From positions 19,828,485-19,892,484 of the forward strand of contig NC_134027.1 in assembly GCF_964204645.1 (NCBI RefSeq): a stretch of DNA of 64,000 nucleotides, read 5' to 3'. This stretch comes from Tubulanus polymorphus. Lineage: Eukaryota; Nemertea; Palaeonemertea; Tubulaniformes; Tubulanidae. This document shows positions 23,050 through 32,446 of this stretch, piece after piece. Position 1 is the stretch's first letter; each line of letters opens with the position of its first letter. Both the position numbers and the translations under genes were made by a program. The notes beneath the pieces were generated by a model, which ran no database searches, was not told the DNA's origin, and was given only the letters and a program-made list of their open reading frames with translations.

Positions 23050-23277
23050 ATGGCGGATCAGAAGTGGATAATAACTGGTTTATATAATGGAGCATTACTA
23101 TCAGTTGGAACTGTTGGTTATACAATGATATTTTAAAAAGTATTTAAAATGGGAAGTATTAACGTTGATAGATTTGATATCGATGATATTTTAAAATTAA
23201 CATTAGCAGTTACTTTATCTAATTTAACAATTGATTATTTAGTAAAACAAAAATATATTCCTCCTATTGACGGGTAA
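23050..23277 (+). pseudogene. Polinton copy 2: homologue of the 81-aa gene
   Basis: Reads QKWIITGLYNGALLSVGTVG as the counterpart at 40813-41058 does, with one in-frame stop after about 28 codons. It then stays similar to the stop at 23275-23277. The small membrane-protein character is retained. Confidence 0.78.
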
Positions 23278-23293
23278 TTTTTTTGTTAAATAA

Positions 23294-23716
23294 ATGGCAT
23301 CTGCAATTATAACTATTAAAGGATCGGCAATTGTTAACGCTTTAGCATTTACATATGGTGGTTATTTATCTAAACATATTGATAAAAACGGTTCATTATC
23401 AGAACAAAAAAGACATAACTTAGCATTAGAGAAATATGATAAAGCAGCAGAAGAATATAGAGAAAAGAGACAAAATCATATGGATTATATTAATAAAGAT
23501 TTATATAATCCAAATATTTCACATAGAAATTTTAAGTCAGTCGATGATGCTATGAGTTTATATAATGCAATAACAAATAAAGAAACATTACATCTATATA
23601 AATCTACAATATCAGATTATTATACCCCAAGTAATGAACAAAAGAAATATGAAATAATATGGATTTTAGGTGGAACAATTATTGTTATATTTGTAGCATA
23701 TAAATTTACTAATTAG
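23294..23716 (+). CDS. Polinton copy 2: 140-aa conserved membrane protein, still open
   Basis: Same length and about 85% identical by eye to the protein at 40390-40812. It has an N-terminal hydrophobic segment (IITIKGSAIVNALAFTYGGY), a charged helical middle (ALEKYDKAAEEYREKRQ), the SDYYTPS box and a C-terminal membrane segment (IIWILGGTIIVIFVAY). It is the one gene of this copy that has no stop or shift, while every neighbour is broken. It starts after the shared promoter-like element. This family is common in Polintons and its function is not established. Openness may be chance. Confidence 0.8.
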   Translation: MASAIITIKGSAIVNALAFTYGGYLSKHIDKNGSLSEQKRHNLALEKYDKAAEEYREKRQNHMDYINKDLYNPNISHRNFKSVDDAMSLYNAITNKETLHLYKSTISDYYTPSNEQKKYEIIWILGGTIIVIFVAYKFTN

Positions 23717-23735
23717 TAATTTTTTCATTATATAA

Positions 23736-24164
23736 ATGGAGGATAAAATTGATGGTGTTGATATTATTCCTTATGATATAAATAAAACTAAATTAAAAAC
23801 ATATTTAGAAAAAAAAATATTAGAATTTGAAAATGATTTAAAAGCAAGAAAAAATATTTAAAAAGCAAAATTATATATTATTTTATTATTAGTGGTTCAG
23901 TTACAATTAGTTCTGTGATAACATTTTTGTAATATTTTCACCATTAACACCTTTAGCTATCTCAATTGGTGTGCTAGTATTATCATCAAGTGTTTTAACC
24001 GTAATGAGTTCAAAATCAAATATAAAAAGTAATAAAGAAAAAATTAAATCTAATACAAAAGAAATAAATAAATTAAAAATACATTCGATTATATGATAAG
24101 TTTAAATGGTAATATAACAATTGAAGAACAACATAAATTATTAAAAGAATTAATTGATTACTAA
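23736..24164 (+). pseudogene. Polinton copy 2: homologue of the 144-aa membrane gene
   Basis: Begins MEDKIDGVDIIPYDINKTKL like the gene at 39936-40370 and keeps the hydrophobic hairpin and the end LLKELIDY. It is broken by a stop near 23860 and frame shifts. Preceded by TAATTTTTTC and TATATAAATG. Confidence 0.8.
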
Positions 24165-24180
24165 TTTTCTTATTATATAA

Positions 24181-25495
24181 ATGGTAGATAGTTTTCCAAA
24201 AGCATTTCAATATAATAAATCAATTAAATATAATATTCCAGCAATAGATTTTGATAAAAATATTACATATAGAAATGAAGTTTTAAATTAATTAATTAAT
24301 TTAGATATATATGTTACTGAAACTAATAATTCTAATGTAAAGATGGAAAATTTCATGTATACTTAATTAATTTCTAAAAATTGAAAGATGAAAAACAATG
24401 GTTATTAAAATCTAATATGAAGTATTGGCAGAACTAATTAAATTTTGCAATTTATTGTGCAACAACAGGATGTGGAATAAGTTGGAACGACCATTTAGAT
24501 AATTCAAAATATAAATTAATTCAAAGTTTATTTAGATTTCATACATACTTTCAAATAAGATTAATATTAAATGAATTAGTGTCCTTTACCAGAATCTAGA
24601 TATTTTAAAGAATAAGATAATAATATTAATCCATCAAAGTTTTATATAGTTTGCAATGAATTTAATATAGATGTAAATAATTCTGATTTTCGAACAAAAA
24701 TTGGAACAATAAGATCAATTCCTTGTCCTGAAAATATTTTACGATATTGCACACTTCCCATACCATCTAATAGTTTTTATAATATCTATAATAATAGATT
24801 AGGTTATGGTAAAATAGAAAATATGGATTTGAAAACATTAAATTTCAATAAATTACCGAAATTTTATGATAATTTAAAACAAGAAAACAATTATGGTTGG
24901 GTTTATTTCATTTAAGAAAATAGTGAAGGTTTTACGAAATCAGGTATACAAAGAATAAATCAATCTATACGAACATATTTGATTTGTATATTAGGATTAC
25001 AAGTTGAAACAAGATCCCCAATAATTGGAAATTTAAATACATCATTTGATAGACAAAATAAATTCAAAGTTTTATTTTAAGATTCTATTCATAATGATAA
25101 AAATAGATCCATACCAGAAAATATAGCAAGATATCAAAATTATTTAGATAAATCTCATGTAAAATTAAATTATTGTATAGGTCCTAATTTATTAATAATT
25201 TCTGATGGTTTAATCTTAAAAATTGGAAATATAATTGGTTATAATAATTTGATTAAAACTGCAACAATAAATAATAAGTTTATCACTGCTTCAAAACTAA
25301 TGGAATGTGAATAAATCATCAAAAAAATATTCAATCAACAGAAACTAAAACAAAGAATATTAAATTAAATAATGATTCAGAAATTAAAAAAACTGATAAT
25401 ATTCAGCATGAAATGATTAAAACTAATAACGATAATAAATCACATGAAAATACTAAATTAGCTATAACTTGTATAGGTATTATAATATGATGAAT
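24181..25495 (+). pseudogene. Polinton copy 2: homologue of the 433-aa gene, truncated
   Basis: Starts FPKAFQYNKSIKYNIPAID and keeps the diagnostic block NFAIYCATTGCGISW, the block RINQSIRTYLICILG and the KSHVKLNYCIGPNLL block. Several stops break it. Compared with the large copy, the middle part (about 24680-24900) is different and longer, so the two copies diverged in that domain. Similarity ends within the last few codons at about 25495, where host sequence begins. Confidence 0.8.
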
Positions 25496-27630
25496 ATTAT
25501 ATTTAGAGTTTCTGCTGCTTTCGCAGAAACCCTCTTGTAATTATTATAAATTTTCCACTTTCTAGCCAAAACTTTTTCATAAAATGTAACTCCTCTCAGA
25601 TTCGACCACTATCAGTTTATAAACGTAATTCACATTTTTGTCAGAAATAGAACTCAGTGCCTGACCATTTCGAATTTGCGTATAGTAATTTATTATGAAT
25701 TAATCCCGTGTAATTACCGGGTCTAAACAGCGACAAGAATAAAGCAAAGCATTGTCATCCATTGATAAAAGTACATCCTGAAAAGCCTACAAATTACCGG
25801 ACGACCTCGAGCGTCAAACTCAACCGTAAATCAGGAATTCAGACTTAGAATTAGTCCGGATCCGTCATTTACTGCGGACAATATGCAGCCAACATGGCGG
25901 ATGGTTGAAATCATTTTCAGCTTAAATTTATCGCAAGTTTATGGCGAGTTTTAGGACTTTAATGAACTATGATCCCTAAAATGAGTCAATTGATTTATTC
26001 TATTAGTAAATCAATTTACATTGGCTACATTTCCTGAAGATTTCTGGCTCAAATTAACGTAATATGGACAGGAATGGTAGGGATTTTCCTATGGAATTTT
26101 ACTTCCGCGTTCACTTGACGACTCGAATCGATGACAACGACAGCAGAGCAGAGTTTATGCAATTTAAGGTGAGGATCCACTAACCAGGGAATGTAAGACA
26201 TGATTTCTTGGTCTAACTGCAGTTAAGGTTACCTTTCCACTGGGTGGTGCTATGATATGAGTACATGATAGCAAATGAGTTCTCGGCAAAGCAATGATCA
26301 TTGTTGGCTACCTACTAGCCTAATGCCTAGCTTTTTGAGGGACACGCCAAGAATTGATTTAGGCCCTTAATGTAGTGTGTAGAGCCATTGGAAAGCCTTA
26401 GTAGTTAGTAAGGGACTGGTTTACACTTATGTATGCGACTATTTATTTCGATTACTTTCTCGATTACTTTGCTATTGGTCGTGGAATGAACTGGTCACTA
26501 CGGTTTTCAATTCCTTTGCCGATTCTTGCAGCTGGTGGGAATATATTTAAACCACAGTGTGCAAATGTACGTTTCAAATTAAGCGTCTCAGATGCTGTAA
26601 GTACCTGACGTTTTGTGTAATTGTTTTTTTTCTAAATGTCATGTTTAAAATATTTGGACCAGTAATCAGTCGTGCTAGTGTACATGCAGAATTAAGGGTG
26701 TATGCGACAAATAAGGAAAATACAGTTAATTTCCCTGTTTTCGGCTTAATTTTGAAGTAGATGAAAACCTGTTTTCTTTGAATTGAAGCCACGGGAACCA
26801 CTTAACCTCATTTTCAAGCCGGCTTAGAATAGGCGATGTTGGGTTATTATGTCATTGATTTGCACAAAACGGACACCAGTATAATCAAATTCCCATCCTC
26901 GATGGCGAGCGTTTCCAAAAACCCAGCAACAGTGAGTTCCGGGAACTCATTTTGACATGGAATGTCGGAATCCCAGCCTTCGATAATTTCCCATCTGCAC
27001 CATGACCCAATAGACTCAATTACTCAAATAATTTGCGGATCTCATTTTGACACGACGTTAAGAATTCAAAACCCGCCAAGGAATCGACCACGAAATTGAA
27101 TTAATAAAACTTTTGAATTTAATGAATAAAAGTTTACCGGTAGGAAATTATACGGAACAATTATCATCTTACCCACGTACGTGTATATATATACCCAGCA
27201 TTATAGATAGTATTGAAGTTTTCAGTTAAACAAGCCATAACAGAATTTACGTGACATGAACTACTACCACAAAATAAGCTTTTCATCTTATTCCTAAAGG
27301 AACAGGTTCAACACTAATCAGTTATCTATTTTGTTACTAGCAAGCAAAGCAAAACATTCAAATGTTTTTGATATATTCTAAATGTATTGTTTGCTTTTAT
27401 TTCTATTAACGGAATTGATGGAAAAGTTGTTTAGCTGAATCGCAGTATCGTCTCGCAACTGGATCTTTTATGACACAGTGTATTATACTTTTTCCACTGT
27501 CGGGTTATTTTCAAAGTGATTCACAATACGCGAGCGGATCTATTGCTATATGAGAGTGATGGTGATTGAATACTAATTAAAGATAGAATGTCAGCTCTTT
27601 TATCTGTATTAGTGTATATAAATATATATC
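25496..27630. other. Non-coding host sequence between Polinton copies
   Basis: A 23-bp hairpin (25508-25530, GTTTCTGC and GCAGAAAC arms) lies immediately past the end of copy 2. The stretch also holds one arm of a long inverted repeat (26692-27105). The only frames are short and lie over that repeat on both strands. No exon was recognised. Confidence 0.4.
26692..27105 (+). repeat. Inverted repeat arm, left (pair at 49680-50078)
   Basis: About 290 bp (26692-26986) is nearly identical to the reverse complement of 49787-50078. A weaker match continues to about 27105 and 49680. Shared words include CCGGCTTAGAATAGGCGATG and AGTGAGTTCCGGGAACTCAT. The arms flank the large Polinton at distances of about 1.8 and 2.7 kb. 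They may be two copies of one dispersed repeat in opposite orientation. Confidence 0.85.
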
Positions 27631-27639
27631 TTTATTAAC

Positions 27640-28405
27640 GTGTCATCTCGATAAACAAGCCAGCCTATAATAAGGCTTACAAGACACATTGACATTTACA
27701 AGTACAACAAACATGTGACATTGGATTAAGAATAAAGAATTTAGAATTTCGAAGTTTCATTGCGGCTGATATGAATCCGCAAACACTTACGATACGACTA
27801 TAACTTAGTAGAATTTTAGTTTTTAAGGCGTTAGACAAAAGATTAATATCTAGTTCTAGGATACCATTGAAGAAAAGAGGTCATTACGTAGATCAACGTA
27901 TTTGTAGCAAGTACACAAGAAATGTTCCTCTGTTTCAACTTCATTCGCTGTACATGCCACACATATTCTTTGTTCAATTGGCAAATTACGGTAGCGACCT
28001 AGTTCTATGTTCTATGGCTTAAGTACGGTATAAGTACGGAGTTTTGATTGCAGAGGAACATTTCTTGACCACGTTATAGCATAGTTTCTATATACAATTG
28101 TTCTAATATCATTCAAAACCGTTTTGATTTGATGGGTATTTAGAATAGATAACTGCATGTTTTCATAAAAATATTCCATATTACATTCAGTTAGAACTGA
28201 ATTGACAAATGAACACCAATTAGCTTTGCCAATAAAGGCCTGTTCATAATCATAGAGAAACAAATGTTTGGTTAATCTAGTATCTGGCAAATTACAAAGA
28301 CGAAACCATAGGCGCAAAACCTCAATACGATGCATAATAAATACCGGTAGCCATCCCATATCACCTTCAATCGATAACAAAGATGATTTGTATATGCCCA
28401 TGTAA
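27640..28405 (-). mobile_element. LINE 3' fragment (reverse transcriptase C-terminus and zinc knuckle)
   Basis: The minus strand encodes IEGDMGWLPVFIMHRIEVLR and LCNLPDTRLTKHLF, a typical non-LTR retrotransposon tail. After a frame change come a CVACTANEVETEEHFLCTC zinc-knuckle segment and YVDLRNDLFSS. The fragment is 5'-truncated at about 28405 and its 3' end lies near 27640. It is a different LINE clade from the one at 11870-15790. Confidence 0.75.
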
Positions 28406-28866
28406 TAGCTAGAAAGGACATAAGTAGCAAATAATCACGAATCTGAGAATGTTCAATGTATACACTGACTTTTAAGTGTTCTTAATATCCAGCAGTGATG
28501 TATAGTGCGTGTTTTATTGAAGTTCGTTAAAGTGTCCATGTGCAATAGGTATTATCGGGTAGACGGAATGGCCTGGTCGCTATCGGTCTATGTAGCTTTA
28601 TGTCCTAATGTTACGGAATTATAAAAATGCTCTAGTATAGGCCTACAAAGAAAGTCTTTACAGCGGTCAAATGCATGGTCTCGAAGAAAGAGCGAACCAT
28701 GCGAAAGTTATTTACAAAATAATGTGAATTATCAGGCCAGTAGTAGGCGGCATTGCAACTGATTCGAAATAGTCGTGTCATCATTAAGAAATATCACATT
28801 TAGATTAATAGTTTTAGCCGGTGCTCGTGGTATTCTGATGCGAGAATGGTGTGATCAGATTAAACC
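28406..28866. other. Host flank, left of the large Polinton
   Basis: No gene or repeat recognised. It ends with the target-site bases TAAACC that reappear after the right end of the element. Confidence 0.4.
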
Positions 28867-29132
28867 AGTAATAGGGATAATGGGCTTTCAGATCAAAGGT
28901 CGAACGGTCGAGCTCGTAAAAAATGAAAAACATAAAAATAATAACAATTTCTACTTGAATTACTCGCGAAACTCATTAAAATGAAAAATAAATTCTCACA
29001 CGCTCGAATTTATTTTTCATTTTATGAGTTTCACTCCTAATTCAAGTAGAAATTGTTATTATTTTTATGTTTTTCATTTTTACTCACCCGCCCGTTCAAC
29101 CTTTAACCCGAAAGCCCATTATCCCTATTACT
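28867..29132. repeat. Terminal hairpin: 266-bp near-palindrome in the left repeat
   Basis: The outer end AGTAATAGGGATAATGGGCT is repeated inverted at 29113-29132. The next arms pair AACATAAAAATAATAACAAT with its complement, then AAACTCATTAAAATGAAAAA with its complement, around a centre AAATAAATTC...GAATTTATTT near 28985-29014. Three short internal blocks (such as TCAAAGGTCGAACGGTCGAG against a GGGTTAAAGGTTGAACGGGC-type block) pair imperfectly. The palindrome lies flush with the element end. Confidence 0.88.
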
Positions 29133-29189
29133 CTTAAAATATTCATATATATATGAATAACATTTAAATCATTGAACTTCTAAAATCAA

Positions 29190-29217
29190 TTTTAATAAAA
29201 AATATAGTATTAAAATG
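29190..29217 (+). promoter_or_regulatory. Leader shared by both end genes inside the terminal repeats
   Basis: The bases before the zinc-finger ATG (AATTTTAATAAAAAATATAG, then TATTAAAATG) are identical at both ends because they lie in the terminal repeat. Both end genes are therefore transcribed from the same duplicated promoter, inward from each terminus. Confidence 0.5.
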
Positions 29218-29406
29218 GAAGCAAATAAGTACTACTGCCCAACATGTAATATCGATATAGATAAATCCCAAAAAGCAAGACACAATAAAACTAGAACACA
29301 TTTAGAGAATAAATTGAAACTAGAATATTTACAGTTATATTCAGAACAGTTAACAAAGGGAAAGAAATTTATTGAATTATGGAATAATGATCCAAATAAT
29401 GAATAA
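29215..29406 (+). CDS. Polinton copy 1: left-end chimeric zinc-finger ORF, 63 aa
   Basis: The first 38 codons lie in the terminal repeat and encode a U1/C2H2-like finger (YYCPTCNIDI, H and H at ARHNKTRTH), identical in layout to the finger at the other end of the element. Past the repeat boundary the protein switches to LQLYSEQLTKGKKFIELWN. This resembles the C-terminus of the HNH protein at 29546-30214 (LQLYLNQLDKAKTFVELWN). It therefore looks like a deletion chimera of a zinc-finger gene and a second HNH-type gene. It is probably not a full-length functional protein. Confidence 0.55.
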   Translation: MEANKYYCPTCNIDIDKSQKARHNKTRTHLENKLKLEYLQLYSEQLTKGKKFIELWNNDPNNE

Positions 29407-29545
29407 TACGTTGAGGAATTTATTATCAAGGAATCGAAAGAACTTATCAAAAGCAGCGAGGAATGAAAAAGGATGACGTTGGTCGAAGAAATGGAAGAGG
29501 ATTCTAAAATTATTAACCAATTTAGTAAAAAAATACGTATAATAA

Positions 29546-30214
29546 ATGGAACCAGAACAACCACAAATTATCAATATTACAAATAACACTGGTGTTATAA
29601 ACATATACTACAAGAAGCGTTCTAAATGTGAATTAGATAAATTAGCTTTAACAGAATTTAGTAAGCGTAAGATTAGCAAAGATGGTTTTCAATATTGCTG
29701 TAAAACTTGTTTTAAACTATATACCAAACAATACCGAGAAGATAATAGAGAAGCTTATAATGATTATATGACGGAATATATGAGAGAAAGATATCAAACA
29801 GATCTTAATTTTAGATTGAAACAATGCTTAAGGACTAGATTAACACAGTTATTCAACAAAGAAACACATTCAGAAACACTATCTAATCTATTGGGTTGTT
29901 CAGATGAATTTCTCAAATCATGGATAATATATCAATTCGACGGTAAAATGAATATAGATAATTATGGTGAATACTTTCATATTGATCATGTGTTGCCGAT
30001 TTCTAAATTTGACATGAATGATGAATACAATAAAAAACTTATTTGGAATTGGAAGAATCTAAGACCTTTAGAAAAGAAGGAAAACATTATTAAATCCAAT
30101 AAACTAGATTTACAGTTATATTTAAATCAACTGGATAAAGCAAAGACATTTGTTGAATTATGGAATAGTATTTCACAGAATCAACCGCATTCTGAGGTTT
30201 TGATTAGTGGTTAG
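29546..30214 (+). CDS. Polinton copy 1: HNH endonuclease, 222 aa
   Basis: The C-terminal half holds a viral-type HNH nuclease motif: YFHIDHVLPISKF (H145, D147, H148), then NWKNLRPLEKKENIIKSNK with N171, N180 and N185. The N-terminal half has cysteines C28, C51, C52 and C55, likely a zinc site, and a helical Arg-rich middle (YMTEYMRERYQ). Such HNH proteins are widespread in large DNA viruses and their mobile relatives; a DNA-nicking or homing role is expected but not shown. The start ATG follows TATAATAA. It is the first full gene of the left, +-strand arm and is intact. Confidence 0.85.
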   Translation: MEPEQPQIINITNNTGVINIYYKKRSKCELDKLALTEFSKRKISKDGFQYCCKTCFKLYTKQYREDNREAYNDYMTEYMRERYQTDLNFRLKQCLRTRLTQLFNKETHSETLSNLLGCSDEFLKSWIIYQFDGKMNIDNYGEYFHIDHVLPISKFDMNDEYNKKLIWNWKNLRPLEKKENIIKSNKLDLQLYLNQLDKAKTFVELWNSISQNQPHSEVLISG

Positions 30215-30562
30215 AAAGCTGGCAATTCTATTTGAGCTTTGTATGTATATAATACATAGCTTTTGCTTACTACTAAAACATATGTTGTCAAATATATCTT
30301 GTTTTCAATTCTACAGAATTAATTAACTTCATCATAAAGAACATCTGTGTAGAAGTAATTAGTTTGGTCGAACGTGCGCCACGTCGGCAGTTAGAAATCA
30401 ACTTTCACATACATGGTACGTATTGGATATTCTCTCTCAAAACACAGTTTACAGTTCTAAATCTAAATGTAAGTACCGTTTTTTGTAGTTATTATGAAGT
30501 AGGGAAACCTTTAAACATATTTAAGTATAGTAATTCATTTTCACGATATCTTTTAGATTAAA
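30215..30562. other. Intergenic region in the left arm of Polinton copy 1
   Basis: About 350 bases with no convincing gene. A 65-codon frame at 30364-30561 overlaps it but lacks the start-proximal AATAAATG signal and has no recognisable feature. Confidence 0.35.
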
Positions 30563-31032
30563 ATGGAACACAAAGATCAACCAGAAATTCTAAGCCAACC
30601 AACGGATGAGGAACGATTGCTACTGGATAGTGAAACTCAGGAATCAATAGAAATGGAGGATGAAACTCTCGTAATTGACGAACAAACTTCACAAACATTA
30701 CAAGAACATTTGGACTATCATCAAGAAATGGTGAAATACATAATAGTGATGTAATACATAATAAACAATTACCGCGCGAACTATAATTACCAAAATTACC
30801 AGCAACGCGACTTAAATTGCTGTTGGGACTCAAAGAATCGAAAACTAAGAAAATGAGTGGAGATATCAGTGCCGGTTTTGAAAGAAAACTGAGAAGAGTA
30901 GGTAGATTAATAAAATATGAAAAATTCAAAATATTAGGATTAGCATTTAGTGAAGTAGTAAGATATTTACCAGAAATTGAAGAAATGATTGGAAACAATC
31001 CAGTAATTAAAGAATTCTGGACAAAATTATAA
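30563..31032 (+). pseudogene. Polinton copy 1: small acidic gene followed by a helical gene, probably frameshifted
   Basis: The first frame (30563-30754) is a Glu/Asp-rich 63-residue protein (TDEERLLLDSETQESIEMED). A second frame (30817-31032) in another register encodes a basic helical stretch, FERKLRRVGRLIKYEKF, then LPEIEEMIGNNPVIKEFW. The second lacks an ATG at its start. Whether these are one broken gene or two small genes cannot be told here. No homologue is recognised. Confidence 0.4.
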
Positions 31033-31100
31033 ATTATAATACTGAAGGTCTTAGATATCAAAAATGTAATCTCGATTGTATATATCTGTTTTAATATTGT

Positions 31101-31460
31101 ATTGTTTACTGTTTACTAAGTATTACGCAATAACCGGTCCGATTGAACCGCTTTTCTATTGTTCTCCATTGTTCTACTATTGATCGTTGTTAATGGCGGC
31201 GGTTGTTCTGTATTGATTGTTTACTGTTAACTGTGTATTGCGCAATAACCGGTCCGATTGGACCGCTTTTCTATTGTTCTCCATTGTTCTACTATTGATC
31301 GTTGTTGACTGAAACAGCTGCTCAATATTGATTGGTTACAGTTCTATGTTTGAATGTTGTAGTTTACAGAATAAAAATATAACTGTGTATTGCGCAATAA
31401 CCGGTCCGATTGGACCGCATTTCTATTGTTCTCCATTGTTCTATTATCGATCGCTAAAAT
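31101..31460. repeat. Three iteron-like repeats in Polinton copy 1
   Basis: A core of about 70 bp occurs three times, its CGCAATAACC word starting at 31126, 31241 and 31393. Each core contains an interrupted dyad GGTCCGATTGGACC (one base altered in the first copy) followed by TTTCTATTGTTCTCCATTGT. The spacing is 115 and 152 bp. The block is non-coding, GC-richer than the rest of the element, and lies between the first small genes and the integrase operon, so it may be an origin or a control region. Confidence 0.8.
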
Positions 31461-31660
31461 TTACATAATAAATATATGTGTTTATGAAATAATATTTCCA
31501 CCAGTCGTTTCTTTGAATTTATTTTCAGTTGAGGATTTGATATCGAGGATCCGAAATGACTTATCTGGACAGTTATAATTACTGCTCCTAATAGATAGAC
31601 AATAGTAGTGAGATATCAAATAGAATTTAAATAAAATATAATAAAAAAACAATAACTTCA

Positions 31661-31810
31661 ACTAGCTAGTGAATTCTATTATATTTTTAATACTTTCTTT
31701 TCAAAAAGAGAATACTTTATATTTTGAATAGATTCAAATAGATATTCTTTAAGTTCAAATAGCTAGTATCAGTAGTCAATACTAGAATTCTTTAGTTTTA
31801 ACTAGCTAGT
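31661..31810. promoter_or_regulatory. Repeated ACTAGCTAGT palindromes upstream of the integrase/ATPase gene run
   Basis: Perfect ACTAGCTAGT at 31661-31670 and 31801-31810 and a one-base variant at 31758-31767, each preceded by a TTCAA- or TTTTA-type word and two of them followed by ATC. They sit in a 400-bp non-coding AT-rich leader just before the 194-residue gene. Repeated palindromes upstream of a gene run suggest regulator binding. Confidence 0.45.
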
Positions 31811-31861
31811 ATCATTTTATAATACTTATAATATTTTTCTTATTAAATTTCTCTAATATAA

Positions 31862-32446
31862 ATGTCAAAGAAATCTAATAAGAATAGTATTGATATTGAA
31901 AAAACATTAGATGATTTGGGTATAAGTGATAATAAAGATACAGTTGTTTCTAATTCTATAGATTATAAATACTATTTATATTGTAAGCATCATCTAGAAC
32001 TATTGATTGCGAGTGGAAAAACTAAAGAGTTTATTGGTAAAACAATAACTTTTCAAGAATTAGATAATATGAACAAAGAAAAAGTAATCAAATATTTTAA
32101 GATTTATGAAGAGTCAAGATTAGCTAGAATAAATGATTCTATTTCAGATGGTATTATCAAATGTTATTCAAAATTATGTAACCGGCTAATACCAATTGAT
32201 GATGAAAATAAATTATATAATGATTTGAAAAATGACTACTTAGTTATGACTGAATTACAAAAATGGGTTGGATATGCTTCATTTCAATTAGGATCGGTTA
32301 TGACATTAATTTCTACTGGCGTCATAACATTTTCGAACATCAAACCTATGGAATATAAATCAGGTAAGAACGAAACAGATGTACTACAACAAAACATCGA
32401 AACAGAAAATGAATCAGAACAAAAATTAACTAAAATAAATGAGTGA
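31862..32446 (+). CDS. Polinton copy 1: 194-aa protein with one hydrophobic segment, function unknown
   Basis: First gene of a compact + strand run (194-aa, 131-aa, integrase, ATPase) in which each gene overlaps or nearly abuts the next. An acidic N-terminus is followed by a helical middle (KYYLYCKHHLELLIASGKTK) and a C-terminal hydrophobic stretch (YASFQLGSVMTLISTGVITF), then a Glu/Gln-rich tail. The ATG follows TAATATAA. It overlaps the next gene by 8 bases. Similar small proteins occur beside integrase in other Polintons, but I cannot name a function. Confidence 0.7.
   Translation: MSKKSNKNSIDIEKTLDDLGISDNKDTVVSNSIDYKYYLYCKHHLELLIASGKTKEFIGKTITFQELDNMNKEKVIKYFKIYEESRLARINDSISDGIIKCYSKLCNRLIPIDDENKLYNDLKNDYLVMTELQKWVGYASFQLGSVMTLISTGVITFSNIKPMEYKSGKNETDVLQQNIETENESEQKLTKINE

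Larger units (their letters stand above)
16880..25495 (+). mobile_element. Polinton/Maverick copy 2, decayed and internally deleted
   Basis: From left to right it contains unidentified minus-strand genes, the polymerase (18013-20548), an opposite-strand zinc-finger gene (20550-21856), then homologues of six consecutive genes of the large Polinton in the same order (penton-like, 118-, 81-, 140-, 144- and 433-residue genes). It ends mid-gene at about 25495. Orientation is inverted relative to the large copy. The capsid, ATPase, integrase and HNH genes are missing and no terminal inverted repeat was found, so both ends are truncated. Nearly all genes carry stops or shifts; the 140-residue one is open. 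Confidence 0.88.
28867..29328 (+). repeat. Left terminal inverted repeat of Polinton copy 1 (462 bp)
   Basis: Matches the reverse complement of 46479-46940 with only a handful of differences seen. The outer 266 bp is itself a near-palindrome (see separate entry). The inner part holds an AT-rich leader and the first 38 codons of a zinc-finger gene, which starts at 29215. Confidence 0.95.

Noticed and set aside
30558-31061. 167-codon ORF on the minus strand
   Set aside because: Antisense shadow of the small + strand genes at 30563-31032 and without the start-proximal signal or coding-type composition.
31101-31460. CRISPR-like array
   Set aside because: Only three copies, long repeats, unequal spacing, eukaryotic context; better described as iteron-like repeats.
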